A stretch of 64,000 nt of DNA, taken from the NCBI RefSeq assembly GCF_027941955.1, contig NZ_CP115960.1, positions 3,736,501 through 3,800,500 on the forward strand, read 5' to 3'. Below, one piece after another: positions 51,383-61,547 of this stretch. The notes under the pieces are model-generated. The model searched no databases, was not told the DNA's origin, and was given only the letters and a program-made list of their open reading frames with translations. Position numbers and translations under genes: made by a program. The stretch's first letter is position 1; each line of letters opens with the position of its first letter. The stretch comes from Sphingomonas sp. 7/4-4. GTDB taxonomy: Bacteria > Pseudomonadota > Alphaproteobacteria > Sphingomonadales > Sphingomonadaceae.

Positions 51383-51383
51383 C

Positions 51384-52940
51384 ATGGGCCAGGCTGGACG
51401 GCATCTCTGGCGTTCGGAAGAAGGCTCTGTCGCGCCATTGGTCGCCATCTCGCTGTTCGCGCTGATCGGTGCCGCGGGCATCGGCTTCGATTATGCCCGG
51501 ATGGCGGGAATGGACAGCGAATTGCAAGGCGTCGCCGACCAGGCCGCGCTGGCCGCCGCGACCCAGCTCGACGGCAAGACGAACGCGATCGCCCGTGCCA
51601 CGAGAGCCGCGCGCCAGCTGATCGCGAACGAGACCCGCTTCGCCAATGATGCCAAGACGGGCGCAGTCTCTGGAACCGATCTGACGCTGGTCTTCTACGA
51701 CGGGTACGACCGCACCAACGATACCTATGGCACCGCCACGACGACCGACGCGGCGGCGGTGATCGTCAAGGTGACGACTGCCGGGCGCGAGACGTTCTTC
51801 GCGCTCACGCCGGTCGTCGCGGCGCTGCGTTCGGGCAGCATCACTGCATCGGCCACTGCCGGCCTGGGCCAGTCGATCTGCAAGGTCCCGCCGGTGATGA
51901 TCTGCAATCCGGGCGAGCCGGTCAACAATGCCGACGAGAATCTTGCCTTCGCGCCGGTGGCGGGGCTCGGGCTGAAGCTGATCACCGGCAATGCCGATGC
52001 GCCCGGCAATTTCGGCTGGCTCGAGGCCGGGCTGGGCAATGGCGCGCCCGGCCTGTCCGCATTGCTCGGCAACGACACGCTGAAGGTCGATTGCCAGCCG
52101 GTCAGCGGCGTGACGACCAGCACGGGCATGAAGACCTCCGTCATGGATGCCTTCAACACGCGCTTCGACGTCTACAATAACGGCAATATCGGGTGCAGCG
52201 GACCCTGTTCGCCCTCCACCAATGTGCGCAAGGACATGGTGTGTAAGACTTCGGGTGCCAGCTGTGGCGGCAACAAATACGACATTCCCGCCAGTTTCTA
52301 TCAGCCGCCTTATCCGCCCGTCGCGCTCGCCACCGACGGCAGCCAGGATCCGCCGATCATGGGCTATCCGGTGGATATCTGCCACGCGGTCGCCAAGAAG
52401 GATGCGGCCACCTGCGGGGTCATCGGCAACGGCACCTGGGATCGCGCCGCCTTTTTCCGAGTGAACTATGGCAGCGCCTTCGACTGGCAGACGGCGATGG
52501 CGAACGCCGGCTACACTGCGGCGACGGTCACCCGCTACCAGGTCTATCAATGGGAGCTCGCCCACCCCTCGGTCACTGTCGGCGGCGTGGCCAAGGGGAT
52601 CAGCGTCGGCCAGCCGGTGGGCAACGACAAGGCGTTCGGCCAGCCGGCCAACGGCGTCGCGGGAATCAGCCCGGGTTCGGGGATCGACCGACGGCGATTG
52701 TCGGTCGCGGTCATCAACTGCAACGCCACCAACCTGCACGGCAAGACGACCAATGTGCCGGTGACGAAATGGCTCGACGTCTTCCTCGTCCAGCCGGTTG
52801 CTTCGCGCGGCAACGGCACCAACGCGCAAACCGACATGTCCGACATCTATGTCGAGGAAATCGGCGAGACCGGCTCGGGCACCGGCGGGGCCTCCACAGC
52901 GCAGGTCATCCAGCGCGCCGTGCCGTATCTGATCCGGTAG
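51384..52940 (+). CDS. TadG-like pilus protein
   Basis: The 518-residue protein has the TadE/TadG N-terminal helix (EEGSVAPLVAISLFALIGAAGIGFDYAR), followed by ELQGVADQAALAAATQL, the usual TadG sequence, and a large extracytoplasmic domain with several Cys pairs. It starts two bases after the lipoprotein stop. Such proteins are thought to be minor pilus or surface-anchoring components. Frame intact. Confidence 0.87.
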   Translation: MGQAGRHLWRSEEGSVAPLVAISLFALIGAAGIGFDYARMAGMDSELQGVADQAALAAATQLDGKTNAIARATRAARQLIANETRFANDAKTGAVSGTDLTLVFYDGYDRTNDTYGTATTTDAAAVIVKVTTAGRETFFALTPVVAALRSGSITASATAGLGQSICKVPPVMICNPGEPVNNADENLAFAPVAGLGLKLITGNADAPGNFGWLEAGLGNGAPGLSALLGNDTLKVDCQPVSGVTTSTGMKTSVMDAFNTRFDVYNNGNIGCSGPCSPSTNVRKDMVCKTSGASCGGNKYDIPASFYQPPYPPVALATDGSQDPPIMGYPVDICHAVAKKDAATCGVIGNGTWDRAAFFRVNYGSAFDWQTAMANAGYTAATVTRYQVYQWELAHPSVTVGGVAKGISVGQPVGNDKAFGQPANGVAGISPGSGIDRRRLSVAVINCNATNLHGKTTNVPVTKWLDVFLVQPVASRGNGTNAQTDMSDIYVEEIGETGSGTGGASTAQVIQRAVPYLIR

Positions 52941-52946
52941 CGGCAG

Positions 52947-53471
52947 ATGCGACACCCACGCCTCGCGCGAATGATCGCCTCCACCGCCGGTTCGGCCGCG
53001 GCGGAAATGGCGATGGTCGCGCCGATCTTCGTCGTGCTGATGTTCGGCGCGGTCGAACTGGGCAATTACTTCCTCAGCGAGCATGTCGTCGTGAAGGCAG
53101 TGCGCGACGGCGCCCGCTACGCATCGCGGCTGAACTTTTCCAACTATCCCTGCGCATCCGCGTCCACCGGCAATGTACCGGGCGGGTCGGTTGTCACCGA
53201 CGTCGGCAACGTGGCGCGCAACCAATTGGTATCGGGCGGGTCGCCGCGTCTGGTCGGCTGGACCGACGCAACGACGATCACCGTCAGCTACGATTGCGTG
53301 ACCACCAACGGCGGGGCCGATTATTCCGGGCTCTACAAGGGGATGACGCTGGCCCCGACGGTCAATGTCTCGGCCACCGTCCCCTATAATTCGCTGTTCA
53401 ACAATCTCGGCTTCACCAGCACCAATTTGTCGCTGAGAGCGCGTTCGCAAGCTGCGGTGATGGGCCTGTGA
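52947..53471 (+). CDS. TadE-like pseudopilin
   Basis: The 174-residue product carries the TadE signature GSAAAEMAMVAPIFVVLMFGAVELGNYFLSEH with a prepilin-like cleavage site, followed by VKAVRDGARYASR. It is a predicted minor pseudopilin of the Tad system processed by CpaA. It starts six bases after TadG and overlaps the next gene by four bases (GTGA). Confidence 0.88.
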   Translation: MRHPRLARMIASTAGSAAAEMAMVAPIFVVLMFGAVELGNYFLSEHVVVKAVRDGARYASRLNFSNYPCASASTGNVPGGSVVTDVGNVARNQLVSGGSPRLVGWTDATTITVSYDCVTTNGGADYSGLYKGMTLAPTVNVSATVPYNSLFNNLGFTSTNLSLRARSQAAVMGL

Positions 53472-54091
53472 GCGCGCTGGCGAAACTGCTCGGCGATCGC
53501 CGCGGATCGACCGCAGCCGAATTCGGCCTGGTCGCGCCGCTGCTGATCGCCTTCCTGATCGGCACGATCGACATGGGCCGGTTCCTCTGGGAATGTAACC
53601 GCGCGGAAAAAGCGACCCAGATGGGCGCCCGTTTCGCAGTCGCGACGAACATGATCCCGACCGGCCTTTCGAATTACAGCTTCGCGGTCAGCGGCAACCT
53701 TGTTCAGGGCGATCCGATCCCGGCGAGCGCCTTTGGCGGCGCAAGCTGCAAATCGACCGGCGAGACGGTAAGCTGCACCTGCGCTACCGGTCAGACCTGC
53801 CCGACACTGACACCCGTCGACACTGCCGCATTCACCAACATCGTGAACCGGATGCAGCTGTTCGATCCGGCAATCGCCGCGGCCAATGTCACGGTGGGAT
53901 ATGAATATTCCGGGCTTGGCTTTGCCGGGGATCCCAATGGAAGCGATGTCGCACCGTTGGTCACGGTAAAGCTGAACGGTGTCACCTTCACTCCGATGCT
54001 GTTCCGTTTCTTCGGCTCATCGAGCGTCACGCTGCCCAGTTTCAGCACGGCACTCACGCTGGAGGACGGAATCGGCAACGTTTCCGATTAG
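53468..54091 (+). CDS. TadF/TadE-like pseudopilin
   Basis: The 207-residue product has GSTAAEFGLVAPLLIAFLIGTIDMGRFLWECNRAEKA, another TadE-type signature. A Cys-rich loop (GASCKSTGETVSCTCATGQTCP) is unusual. A GTG start at 53468 overlaps the TadE stop. It probably forms the second minor pseudopilin of the machine. Confidence 0.85.
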   Translation: MSALAKLLGDRRGSTAAEFGLVAPLLIAFLIGTIDMGRFLWECNRAEKATQMGARFAVATNMIPTGLSNYSFAVSGNLVQGDPIPASAFGGASCKSTGETVSCTCATGQTCPTLTPVDTAAFTNIVNRMQLFDPAIAAANVTVGYEYSGLGFAGDPNGSDVAPLVTVKLNGVTFTPMLFRFFGSSSVTLPSFSTALTLEDGIGNVSD

Positions 54092-54102
54092 AGGTTAGTA
54101 AC

Positions 54103-55305
54103 GTGGAAGTAGATTTGTCTGAACTCGCGTCTACCGGCTGGACCATCAAGCGCACCGACGCGATGGTCGAACTGATTCTGTCGCGCGAAGAGATCGTCGC
54201 GGCGGAGTTCGGCGAGAGCGTCGTCGCCGGCATGGCGTTCGACACCAGCGAACTCGATGCCGAAGCCGATATCCCCGCCGAGATCGTCAAGCGCGCGCGC
54301 GTCGTCATCGTCGAGGTTCGCACCGATCGGCCGGCATCGCTTCGCCGGCTGACGCGGCTGCACGGCGAGAACCGGGCGCTGGTGATCATCGCCGCGGTCC
54401 GGGATCCGTCGATCACTGCGATGCAGGCTTTGCTCCGCGCCGGAATCAACGACGTCGTCGCCTTGCCGCTGGCGCGGCGCGATCTGGAAGCCGCGCTCGA
54501 ACGGATCCGCAGCGAGCTCGAACGCGGCACGAGCGAGGAGACCGCCAGGGGCAAGACGGTATCGATCATCAAAAGCGTGGGCGGTGTCGGCGCGACGGCG
54601 TTGCTGAGCCAGGTCGCGGCGCTCTATGCCCAGCGCGAGGGCGAGCGCGGACGATCGGTCTGCCTGCTGGACCTCGATCTGCAGGGCGGCAATGCGGCGA
54701 CGCATCTGGGGGTCAATCCCGATCTGACGGTCAGCGACCTGCTCGACGCCGGCAAGCGGCTCGACCCCGCCGTCCTGACCTCGGTCGCCGCCACGCATTC
54801 CTCGGGCCTCAGCCTGTTCGGCGCGCCGAACGAACTGATGCCGACCGACGCCGTCGGCACCGATCAGGTGTGCGACATCGTCCATCTCGCGATGACGCAA
54901 TATGGCACGGTCTTCCTCGATCTGCCGAGCGACTGGACCAACTGGTCGCTCTCGCTGGTCGCGCAATCCGACATCGTGTTCCTGGTCATCGAACTGTCGA
55001 TCGCCAGCCTGCGTCAGGCGCAACGGCAGCTCTCGCTGCTGACCAAATTGGGAGTCACCCCCGACGCGGTTCAGGTCGTCGTCAATCGTGTCGAGAAGCA
55101 GATGTTCAAGCAGATCAACCTGCGCGACGCTTCCGAGACCCTGGGCAAGCCGATCGGGCTGAGCGTGACCAGCGATTTCGCGCTGATGAACACGGCGCTC
55201 AATCGCGGCACGATGATCCGCGACATCAAGTCGAAGAGCGCGATCGGGCGGGATCTGGGCAAGATGCTCGATGCCATCGACATGCTGCTCGAGCGCGGCG
55301 GATGA
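54103..55305 (+). CDS. cpaE: CpaE/TadZ localisation ATPase
   Basis: CpaE is a MinD/ParA-like protein that positions the Tad machine at the cell pole. A receiver-like N-domain (about residues 60-140: LRAGINDVVALPLARRDL) precedes the ATPase domain with a deviant Walker A KSVGGVGATALLSQVAAL, LLDLDLQGGNAATHLG and VFLDLPSDWTNW. GTG start at 54103; 400 residues, intact. It overlaps cpaF by four bases (ATGA). Confidence 0.93.
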   Translation: MEVDLSELASTGWTIKRTDAMVELILSREEIVAAEFGESVVAGMAFDTSELDAEADIPAEIVKRARVVIVEVRTDRPASLRRLTRLHGENRALVIIAAVRDPSITAMQALLRAGINDVVALPLARRDLEAALERIRSELERGTSEETARGKTVSIIKSVGGVGATALLSQVAALYAQREGERGRSVCLLDLDLQGGNAATHLGVNPDLTVSDLLDAGKRLDPAVLTSVAATHSSGLSLFGAPNELMPTDAVGTDQVCDIVHLAMTQYGTVFLDLPSDWTNWSLSLVAQSDIVFLVIELSIASLRQAQRQLSLLTKLGVTPDAVQVVVNRVEKQMFKQINLRDASETLGKPIGLSVTSDFALMNTALNRGTMIRDIKSKSAIGRDLGKMLDAIDMLLERGG

Positions 55306-56659
55306 GCGTCTGGCAGATCAGGCGGGCAGGCGAGCTCGCGGCGGCCAAGGCTTCGGAGGCGCCTGCCGATCCGACATGCGAAGGGATCGACCGCAACACG
55401 GCGCTGAAAGTCGAACTCCACCAGCGCCTGCTCGACCTGATCAACCTCTCCGCACTCGACGGCATGACCCGCGAACAGGTCCAGGGCGAGATCGGAGAAA
55501 TAGTCTACGAGCAATTGTCCCTGCAAAAGCACGCCCTGAACCTCGCCGAGCGGCAGCGGCTGGTCAGCGATATTCTCGACGAACTGCTGGGCCTGGGGCC
55601 GATCGAGCCGCTGCTCAAGGACGAGTCGATCACCGACATTCTCGTCAACGGCCATGATTCGGTCTTCGTGGAGCGGCGCGGACGGCTCGAACCCTCGCCG
55701 GTCCGCTTCAAGGACGAGCGGCATTTGCTGCGCATCATCCAGAAGATCGTCGCCGCGGTGGGCCGCCGGGTCGACGAGGCATCGCCTTATGTCGATGCCC
55801 GGCTTGCGGACGGATCCCGCGTCAATGCGATCATCCCGCCGCTCGCGGTCGACGGGTCGCTGCTCTCGATCCGCAAATTCGCGCGCACGCCGATCGACAT
55901 GGCACGCCTGACCAGCCTCGGCAGTATTCCTGCGACGGTCGCGGAAGTGCTGCGGGCCGTGGTCGAGGCGCGGCGCAACATCCTGATCTCGGGGGAACCG
56001 GTTCGGGCAAGACGACGCTGCTCAACGCGATGTCGGCCTATATCGACGATGCCGAACGCATCGTGACGATCGAGGATTCGGCCGAACTCCAGCTGCAGCA
56101 GGCGCACATTGCGCGGCTCGAGACCCGCCCGCCCAATATCGAGGGGAATGGCGAGGTCACCCAGCGCGACCTGCTCAAGAATGCGCTGCGCATGCGCCCC
56201 GACCGCATCATCGTCGGCGAGGTCCGCGCCGGCGAGGCGTTCGACATGCTGCAGGCGATGAATACCGGCCATGACGGATCGATGACCACGGTCCACGCCA
56301 ACACGCCGCGCGACGCATTGTCCCGGCTCGAGCAGATGATCGGGATGAGCGGCATCGACATCGCGCCGCGGTCCGCCCGCGCGCAGATCGCTTCCGCGAT
56401 CAATGTCGTCATCCAGGTCGGCCGCCTCGCCGACGGCAAGCGGCGGTTGCTCAGCCTGTCCGAGCTCATCGGCATGGAGGGCGAGGTGGTCACCATGCAG
56501 GAGATCTTCCGTTTCCGGCTGACCGGCCGCGATGACGAAGGTGGCGTATTGGGCCGGTTCGAAGCGACTGGAATCAGGCCGCACTTCATGCGCGAGCTCG
56601 AGGATCGCGGGATCAGCCTGCCGGCCGATATCTTCAATCCCAACATGGTGCTCGACTGA
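55302..56659 (+). CDS. cpaF: CpaF/TadA secretion ATPase, one frameshift
   Basis: CpaF is the hexameric ATPase that powers pilus assembly. It has [20 protein letters not shown], the Walker [49 protein letters not shown] and [15 protein letters not shown]. The Walker A itself is broken by an indel at 55991-55995 (five G, six expected). A single added base restores the canonical motif, so a sequencing error is likely. About 452 residues. ATGA overlaps occur at both ends. Confidence 0.95.
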
Positions 56660-57660
56660 TGTCGATGACCTCGATCCGACTGATCGTCCTCGCGCTGATA
56701 TTCGCTGCGGTGATCCTCGCGGTCGAGGGAACGGTGACCTGGGTCCGCGCCAATCGCGGCGGGGTGCGCGCGATCAACGAGCGCCTGCGCCTCATCGCGA
56801 CGGGGCACCAGCGTCCCGAAGTTCTCGCGCGCCTCAGGCGCGATGCCTGGGGCGGCGGCATCTATCTGCCGGGGCCGCTCGCGGATACGGGGCGCAAGCT
56901 CGACAATCTGCTGCGCGGCGCCTCGTTCGGCATGTCGCCGGCGCGGCTGCTGTTCCTGATGGTGCTGGCGGTCGGCCTGCTCTTCGTCGCGACGGTCGTG
57001 TTCGCGCTCGCCGCCGGCCTGACCATCAGCTTCGGCACGATATTGATGGCGGCCTGCTTTGCCGGCGCGACCGGGCTGGGGCTGCCGCTGATGTTCATCG
57101 CGCGCCGCGCCGACCGCCGCCGCAAGCGGATGGCCGAGCAGTTCCCTGTGGCGCTCGATATCTTCGTTCGCGGCCTGCGCGCGGGCCATCCGGTCGCGGC
57201 CGCGCTCGACTTGCTCACGCACGAGATGAGCGACCCGATCGGCAGCGAGTTCGGCATCGTGACCGACGAGGTCGCCTATGGCGCGGACCTGCGCGACGCG
57301 CTGCACAACATGGCCAATCGCTGCGATCTGGACGATCTCAGGATGTTCGTCGTCTCGCTGTCGGTGCAGAGCGAGACCGGCGGCAACCTCGCCGAAATCC
57401 TCGAGAACCTCTCCAAGGTGATCCGCGACCGCGCGAGCATGGTCCTGATGGTCCGCGCTTTGAGCTCGGAAGGGCGGATGACCGCGACCATATTGACCGC
57501 ATTGCCCGTGATGGCGTTCGTCGCCCTGTTCCTGCTCAATCCGCCATTCTACCTGCAGGTGGCCAACGATCCGGCATTCTCGGTCGGGTTCGGATGCCTG
57601 ATCGCGCTCTATACGGTGGGATTCGTCATCATCCGCCGCCTCGTGAACCTGAAGGTCTAG
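56659..57660 (+). CDS. tadB: TadB inner-membrane platform protein
   Basis: The 333-residue protein is of the GspF/T2SSF family. The T2SSF core has [46 protein letters not shown] and [23 protein letters not shown], flanked by four membrane helices. It forms the inner-membrane base of the pilus with TadC and is driven by CpaF. The ATG overlaps the cpaF stop. Confidence 0.93.
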   Translation: MSMTSIRLIVLALIFAAVILAVEGTVTWVRANRGGVRAINERLRLIATGHQRPEVLARLRRDAWGGGIYLPGPLADTGRKLDNLLRGASFGMSPARLLFLMVLAVGLLFVATVVFALAAGLTISFGTILMAACFAGATGLGLPLMFIARRADRRRKRMAEQFPVALDIFVRGLRAGHPVAAALDLLTHEMSDPIGSEFGIVTDEVAYGADLRDALHNMANRCDLDDLRMFVVSLSVQSETGGNLAEILENLSKVIRDRASMVLMVRALSSEGRMTATILTALPVMAFVALFLLNPPFYLQVANDPAFSVGFGCLIALYTVGFVIIRRLVNLKV

Positions 57661-57664
57661 GACG

Positions 57665-58630
57665 ATGTGGGAAGCCGCTCTCAATCAATTTCCGCGCTTC
57701 GTCATTCTCGGCGGGCTGTTCGCGGTCGTCGTCCTGCTGGTGATCGGCGTCTCGACCGTCGCCACGAGCCGCGCCGCGATCCGCCGCCGGCTGGCGGAGA
57801 CCGCGACCGCGCGGGGGCCGGGCGCAGCGGCTTCGTTGCGCGGACCCTCCGGGCCCGATGCCTGGTCGAGCCTGGTCGATGCGATCGAGAAGCGCGGAAT
57901 CTCGCTGCTCGACACCAACAATGCCGGGCTGGTCGCGAAGCTCGCCGCCGCCGGTTACACCTCGCCTCAGGCGCCGCGCGTCTTCACGCTCATTCGCGTC
58001 GGCACGACCTTGTGCCTGCCGCTGCTGCTGGTCGCCGCGACCCTGATCAACGGCGCGCCGCCGTCGCTGTTCAAGCTCTATATGTTCGGATCGCTGCTCG
58101 CGGTGCTGGGTCTTTATCTGCCCAATCTATGGGTATCGGCGCGCGCCTCGCGCCGTCAGGACCAGATCACCCGCGGCTTTCCGGACGCGCTCGACCTGAT
58201 GCTCGTCTGCGTCGAGGCCGGGCTCGGCATGGAGGCGGCTTTCGATCGGGTGGGTCGCGAGATGGCGACCACGCATCCGCTGGTCGCCGGCCTGCTGGCG
58301 AACACGGTTCTCGAGCTCCGCGCCGGCCGCGGGCGCGAGGATGCGCTGCGCCGGATGGGCGAGCGGGCAGGGGTGGATCAGATCAAATCCTTCGCCACAT
58401 TGCTCATCCAGTCGAACAAATTGGGATCGAGCATCGGCCAGACACTGCGGATCTACGCGACCGAGATGCGGGAACGGCGCAAGATGCTCGCCCAGGAAAA
58501 GGCGCACCGGCTGCCGGTCCTGCTCTCGATTCCGCTGGTCGCCTGCATGCTGCCGGTGATGATCGGCGTGCTCATGCTGCCCGCTGCGATCCGCGTCGTG
58601 CGCCAGCTCATGCCGATGATGTCGGGCTGA
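57665..58630 (+). CDS. tadC: TadC inner-membrane platform protein
   Basis: The 321-residue protein is the second T2SSF protein of the Tad base: [58 protein letters not shown] and [26 protein letters not shown]. The frame is intact. It starts four bases after tadB and shares one base with the start of the next gene (TGATG). Confidence 0.93.
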   Translation: MWEAALNQFPRFVILGGLFAVVVLLVIGVSTVATSRAAIRRRLAETATARGPGAAASLRGPSGPDAWSSLVDAIEKRGISLLDTNNAGLVAKLAAAGYTSPQAPRVFTLIRVGTTLCLPLLLVAATLINGAPPSLFKLYMFGSLLAVLGLYLPNLWVSARASRRQDQITRGFPDALDLMLVCVEAGLGMEAAFDRVGREMATTHPLVAGLLANTVLELRAGRGREDALRRMGERAGVDQIKSFATLLIQSNKLGSSIGQTLRIYATEMRERRKMLAQEKAHRLPVLLSIPLVACMLPVMIGVLMLPAAIRVVRQLMPMMSG

Positions 58631-59570
58631 TGCGTCGGGGGACCGCTTCGCGCCTGGCGCTGTGCGGCATCCTGTTGGCCGCCAATGGCTGCATGGGTTC
58701 CGACGGCAGGCTCGCTCTGCCTGAGGGCACGCGATTCACGGGGAAGCCGGAGGTGTCGCTGGCGGCGGCGCAGCGCTTCGTGGCGAACGGCAATTACGGG
58801 CTCGGGATCGAAACCTACCGCCGCTATCTCTCCGCCAATCCGGAGGATGCGAGAGCGGTCGAGGGGCTCGCGATCGCCTATGACCGCCTGCAGCGCTTCG
58901 ACCTCAGCGACCGCTATTTCCAGCAGGCGCTGGCGCTGGCGCCGCGCGACCCGGAAATCTACATGGCTTACGGCCGGTCGCTGCGCGCGCAGGGGAAGGA
59001 TTTCGACGCCGATCTGCTCGATGTCGACATGCGCGCGATGCTTGCGCAGGATGCGCCGAATGCCGGAATTGCGGCGGCAACGCCCGCGATAGCGGCTCCC
59101 GTGATTGCCGCGAGCCAGGCGATCGTCCCGGTCGCTCCGGCCGGGCGGCAGCGCCAAGGACCCGGCTCGATCGCTCCTCGGCGGGCGAAGTCAGGCTGGT
59201 TTTGCCGCCTGAGGGCAATGCGGCCTCCTATGGCATTGCCGCGCGCACGCCTGTGCGTGCAACGCCGCCGGTGCCGCTCGCTTCGTTGCCGACACGGATC
59301 GTCAACGCCGCCGGGCGGCAGGGGATAGCGCGCAGGATTCAGGCCTTTCTGGGCAGCCGCGGCTGGTCGCGCCTCGACACCGGCGACAATGCGGTGCGGC
59401 TCGACGAAAGCAGGATCGTGTTTCCCGTCGGATCAGTCGACGCGGCACGCCGCCTTGCCCGGGCGCTGCCGTTCCGCACGCGGCTCTATCCGTCGTCGCG
59501 GGCCAATCGCGTGCAGTTGCTCGTCGGCGCCAATGCGGTGGGTTTCGATGCAAGGTTGAAGCGGAAATGA
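58630..59570 (+). CDS. TadD-type TPR lipoprotein with C-terminal LytR_C-like domain, one frameshift
   Basis: A lipobox-like N-terminus (ILLAANGCMG) is followed by tetratricopeptide repeats (YGLGIETYRRYLSANPEDARAVEGL, RYFQQALALAPRDPEIYMAYG), as in the pilus lipoprotein TadD. After the break at 59143-59145 (GGG for GGGG) comes PLASLPTRIVNAAGRQGIARRIQAFLGSRGW, resembling the LytR C-terminal domain. The total is about 313 residues. The combination is noteworthy, but the join rests on the assumed single-base repair. Confidence 0.78.
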
Positions 59571-60385
59571 TCGCGCTGCTGCGCCTGATCCTGCTCGGCG
59601 CCGTGGCGATTTCCACTGCCGCCCAGGCCAGCCCGGCCGACGATATGCCGCTGGTCGCGGCGGCGATCCGATCGGGCCGGTTGGTGCAGGCCGAGCTGAT
59701 GCTTGCCCGGATGACGCCGTCACAGGCCGGCGAAGCGACGACCGAACTGGAGATATTGCACGGCCAGCTGGCACTTGCGCAGGGTCGCGATCAGGATGCC
59801 CGGCGCGATTTCGGCGCGCTCGCGCTGCGCGTGCCCGACGATTGTCGCGTGCTGCTGGGGCTCGGCATGGCCGAATCCGACCTGGGCGACGCCGATCGTG
59901 CGATCACGCATCTCGAAGGCGCGACCCGGACCTGCGCGGCGGACTGGAAAGCCTGGTCCGCGCTCGGCTTCGCTTATGATGCCAAGGCGCGCTGGGGCGA
60001 CAGCGACGCCGCTTATGCCCGTGCAATGGCGAGCGGGGGCGAGCAGCCTGCATTGCTCAACAACGTCGCTGCGTCGCGCATCAGGCAGCGCCGTTTCGCC
60101 GAGGCGGAGCCGATCCTGGCGCGCGCGCGTGCCGGGGCTCCCGATGACCTGCGCATCGCGAACAATCTCGATATCGCCGCCGGCGCGCTCGGGCGGATGC
60201 CGGTACGCGGCTTGAGAGACAGCACGTCGCGCTGGGCCGAGCGGCTCAACAATGCGGGGTACGCCGCCATGCTCGCCGGGCGCGGCGACGATGCACGCAA
60301 ATGGCTGACCATGGCCGTTGCCGCCGACCCGGTCTTTCAGACGATCGCGGCCGCCAACCTCGCGCGGCTGGACGCCCGGAAATGA
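59567..60385 (+). CDS. Second TPR protein of the Tad operon
   Basis: The 272-residue exported protein (signal to TAAQA) consists of TPR-like repeats: LVAAAIRSGRLVQAELMLARM, CRVLLGLGMAESDLGDADRAITHLEGA, WSALGFAYDAKARWGDSDAAYARAM and LNNAGYAAMLAGRGDDARKWLTMAV. It is probably a TadD paralogue assisting secretin or pilus assembly. ATGA overlaps with both neighbours. Confidence 0.82.
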   Translation: MIALLRLILLGAVAISTAAQASPADDMPLVAAAIRSGRLVQAELMLARMTPSQAGEATTELEILHGQLALAQGRDQDARRDFGALALRVPDDCRVLLGLGMAESDLGDADRAITHLEGATRTCAADWKAWSALGFAYDAKARWGDSDAAYARAMASGGEQPALLNNVAASRIRQRRFAEAEPILARARAGAPDDLRIANNLDIAAGALGRMPVRGLRDSTSRWAERLNNAGYAAMLAGRGDDARKWLTMAVAADPVFQTIAAANLARLDARK

Positions 60386-60984
60386 TCTCGCTCGGCGCCT
60401 TCGTGACGAGCGCGCTCTGCCTTCTGCTGTTGCTGGCGGCAGTGGTGGACATCTGGAAACTGAGAATCCCGAACCTGTTCCCGATCGCGATCCTCCTGCT
60501 GTTTCCGCTCTGGGTCTATCACGCGGGCTGGACCCCCACATTGTGGCAGAACGCCGTCCTGCTGCTCGCGACTTTCCTCGGCGGCGCATTGATCTTTTCG
60601 CGGGGCTGGCTGGGCGGCGGCGACGTCAAGCTGCTCGCGGCGACCGCCTTGTGGTTCGATTTCAAGGGCGCCGCCGCATTGTTCCTGTTCGTCGCGGTCG
60701 GCGGCGCGCTGCTGAGCATCGTGTTCATACTCCTGCGCCGGATCGTCCCCGCCCGCCTGACGCGCGAAGGCAACATTCCCAGCCTGAAGGCGCGCGGGCC
60801 CATCCCCTACGGCGTGGCAATCGCGGGCGGCGCGCTGCTGGCCGTCCTGAGCGGCCAGATCAGCCCGCAACCCATTCCCTGGTATTTGCGGCCGTTGCGG
60901 ATCGGCGCGACGACAATTCAGAGCGATTCCGCGGCGAGCATCATGATCAGCTGGGCCCGCGACTGGATCCCCAGCGTCGAATAG
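60382..60984 (+). CDS. cpaA: Prepilin peptidase CpaA/TadV
   Basis: CpaA is a membrane aspartyl protease that processes Flp and the TadE-type pseudopilins. The first catalytic Asp lies in AVVDIWKLRIPN and the second in the GxGD motif of LGGGDVKLLAA. Six membrane helices are predicted. ATG at 60382 overlaps the previous stop. About 200 residues. Its end overlaps the convergent NarL-type regulator gene by 67 bases. Confidence 0.93.
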   Translation: MISLGAFVTSALCLLLLLAAVVDIWKLRIPNLFPIAILLLFPLWVYHAGWTPTLWQNAVLLLATFLGGALIFSRGWLGGGDVKLLAATALWFDFKGAAALFLFVAVGGALLSIVFILLRRIVPARLTREGNIPSLKARGPIPYGVAIAGGALLAVLSGQISPQPIPWYLRPLRIGATTIQSDSAASIMISWARDWIPSVE

Positions 60985-61547
60985 ATACGGTGCAAATGCA
61001 GCTTGACCGTTCCCTCGGTCAGGCCGCAGCGCTGGCCGATCTCCCGGTTGCGCAGCCCTTCGCCGACCAGCCGCACGATCTCCTCCTGCCGCCGCGTGAG
61101 ATTGTATTTCGGCAGGACCGGCATGGTGTGCGCGGTCAGGCTGCGCCGGAGCGCGCTCTCGAGGATCGTCGGATCGATCCAGGTATCGCCGCGAGTCACT
61201 GCCTCGATGCAGGTCAGCAGGTTTTCCGGATCGCTGTGCTTCAGGACGATCCCGTTCACGCCGAGGTTGACCGCTTCCATCGTCTCGACCGGCTTCAGGC
61301 CGACCGTCAGGAAGATGACCGGCAGGCGGTTTCCGCCGGCGCGCATCGTCCGCAGCACGTGCAGCCCGCCGCCTTCGGACATGCAGACGTCGATGATCAG
61401 GATGTCGATCGTGCCCTGCTCGACGATCCGCAACGCCGCGCTCGGCGTTCGGGCCGTCGATTCGACGAAATGATCATTGGTCTCGAGGAACTGGTTCAGC
61501 CCCTCGAGAAAGATCGGGTGGTCGTCAACGATCAGCAGTCGGGACAT
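60918..61547 (-). CDS. NarL/FixJ-family response regulator
   Basis: The 209-residue regulator has a receiver domain (RLLIVDDHPIFLEGLNQFL, ILIIDVCMSEGGG phospho-acceptor Asp, IVLKHSDPENL Lys) and a LuxR-type HTH (LTRRQEEIVRLVGEGLRNREIGQRCGLTEGTVKLHLHRIYSTLG). It is the last gene after the HisKA_3 kinase, overlapping it by 23 bases. Its position, convergent with the Tad operon and downstream of surface-protein genes, suggests control of attachment structures; that is inference. Confidence 0.93.
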   Translation of the reverse strand: MSRLLIVDDHPIFLEGLNQFLETNDHFVESTARTPSAALRIVEQGTIDILIIDVCMSEGGGLHVLRTMRAGGNRLPVIFLTVGLKPVETMEAVNLGVNGIVLKHSDPENLLTCIEAVTRGDTWIDPTILESALRRSLTAHTMPVLPKYNLTRRQEEIVRLVGEGLRNREIGQRCGLTEGTVKLHLHRIYSTLGIQSRAQLIMMLAAESL

